Both the position numbers and the translations under genes were made by a program. 7,325 nt of DNA. It comes from an uncultured Alphaproteobacteria bacterium (lineage in GTDB: Bacteria; Pseudomonadota; Alphaproteobacteria; Sneathiellales; Sneathiellaceae). The notes under the pieces were generated by a model. The model was given only the letters and a program-made list of their open reading frames with translations. It did not search any database and was not told the origin of the DNA. Below are positions 6,782 through 7,325 of this stretch, piece by piece. Location of the stretch: the NCBI GenBank assembly GCA_937910835.1, contig CALEMG010000024.1, positions 1-7,325 of the forward strand, written 5' to 3'. Position 1 is the first letter of the stretch. Every line of letters begins with the position of its first letter.

Positions 6782-6814
6782 AACCCGCAAAGCGCGTTTT
6801 GCGAGAACGGGGTT
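6782..6814 (-). terminator. Possible hairpin terminator after the upstream GNAT gene
   Basis: An inverted repeat CGCAAA-gcgcgt-TTTGCG (6786-6803) is flanked by outer complementary arms AACCC (6782-6786) and GGGTT (6810-6814). It begins at the TAA of the GNAT gene ending at 6813. On the minus strand only a weak T-rich run (GTTCCTTTTGCTT) follows, so termination may be inefficient. Confidence 0.35.
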
Positions 6815-7295
6815 ATTTTGTGAGTTTTTTCTCCATATGGAAATTGGTGAGTGACACGCCGTTGCGCACCGGCTGCTGTTCCTTGAGGATGCGCCAGCCC
6901 TGACGCTCGAAAAAGGGACGGGCAAAAAGGCTGGCATCGCTATCGAGGGAGGGCATCCCTTCGGCGCGTGCATAATTTTCCAGTCTTTCATAGAGCCGCG
7001 CGGCCACGCCCTTGCCAATCCAGTCGGGATGGACAAAGGCGAGATCCAGATAACCATTTGGGGCCAGGTTCATAAAGCCGACTATCTTTCCCTCCACCTC
7101 GGCAATCCATGTCTTTGTGCCTACAAACCGTTTTCGCCATTCTTCTTTGGAAGGGATTTCGGGGGCCCAGGCTTCCCGCTGTTCTACGGTATAATGGCGC
7201 GCCGCGCCGCGCCGGACGCTCTCGAAGAAAAGCGACGCCGTTGCCTCCAGATCGTTCGACGAGAAGTCGCGAATGTGGATTTATAGTCGGCTCAT
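6813..7295 (-). CDS. GNAT-family N-acetyltransferase lacking a normal start (in-frame TAA at codon 5 after ATG)
   Basis: Between 7280 and 6813 the frame encodes 155 residues of a complete GNAT protein. The opening IHIRDFSSNDLEATASLF is followed by RRGAARHYTVEQREAWAP, and the later FVHPDWIGKGVAARLYERL contains the acetyl-CoA loop (W-I-G-K-G-V-A). FARPFFERQGWRILKEQQPV is motif B. The only in-frame ATG (7295-7293) gives M-S-R-L and then TAA (7283-7281), directly before the GNAT homology. Standard-type starts downstream are lacking until GTG 7097, which would leave a 94-residue fragment without the N-terminal half of the fold. An ATC start right after the TAA would give M-H-I-R-D-F, a family-like N-terminus, but has no clear ribosome site. 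It may be a pseudogene, a sequence error, or a gene with a non-AUG start. Confidence 0.75.
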
Positions 7296-7325
7296 AAAAA
7301 AAGAAGACGGTCCTATCGGGAAAGG
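7296..7325 (-). terminator. Possible right half of a terminator from a gene beyond the window
   Basis: On the minus strand the window opens CCT-TTCCCGAT-AGGACCGTC and then TTC and seven T. CCT/AGG could be the top of a stem whose left arm (expected GACGGTCCT) begins outside the window. The T-run ends right at the ATG of the GNAT gene. Only half the structure is visible, so this is an inference. Confidence 0.3.

Noticed and set aside
5743..6903. A 386-codon plus-strand open frame opposite the acyl-CoA dehydrogenase
   Set aside because: Its translation has no recognisable domain and is rich in residues expected from an antisense shadow. The minus strand has clear acyl-CoA dehydrogenase motifs over the same bases.
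5575..7295. Genome-wide TAG reassignment (for example pyrrolysine) as the explanation for the early TAG
   Set aside because: Three neighbouring genes end in TAG at family-appropriate lengths, and the second affected gene carries TAA instead, so a simple recoding model does not fit.
1..7325. CRISPR arrays, tRNA/rRNA genes, insertion-sequence ends, phage or toxin-antitoxin genes
   Set aside because: No regularly spaced repeats, conserved RNA motifs, transposase motifs or toxin-antitoxin-like small gene pairs were found by reading; coding sequence fills almost the whole window.

Overview
The window reads as ordinary chromosomal DNA from a moderately GC-rich proteobacterium, most likely an alphaproteobacterium. 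This rests on codon choice, strong GGAGG-type ribosome sites and gene content (HxlR regulator, ChrA, LysE, SRPBCC, acyl-CoA dehydrogenase); no species can be named. No rRNA, tRNA, CRISPR array, insertion sequence or phage gene was seen.

Left block (1-1769): a partial flavodoxin-like quinone/FMN reductase on the minus strand diverges from an HxlR-type regulator carrying a single N-terminal cysteine. The 128-base gap between them holds a clear palindrome, TTACC-TTAT-GGTAA. This suggests a redox- or electrophile-sensing regulator controlling both directions. Downstream of the regulator on the plus strand is a solute-binding-protein-like gene of the NMT1/THI5 type that has no signal peptide.

Middle block (1766-5088, minus strand): an SRPBCC-domain protein, then a compact chromate-resistance cluster. 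The cluster is a rhodanese domain fused to a ChrB C-terminal domain, then a two-domain ChrA chromate transporter 4 bases later, then a LysE-family exporter 18 bases later. The LysE and solute-binding genes converge and share the bases of their stop codons.

Right block (5126-7325, minus strand): two GNAT acetyltransferases flank an acyl-CoA dehydrogenase. The dehydrogenase has a proper ribosome site and ATG, followed by an in-frame TAG at codon 3, after which the family-typical protein runs on unbroken for 381 codons. The upstream GNAT gene has a similar problem: its only in-frame ATG is followed by TAA at codon 5, and the recognisable protein begins right after that stop. Both genes therefore lack a normal start for the full-length protein. 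This pair is the most notable feature of the window. Nonsense mutation, sequence error, unusual initiation or readthrough remain open; wholesale TAG recoding is unlikely because three neighbouring genes end in TAG.
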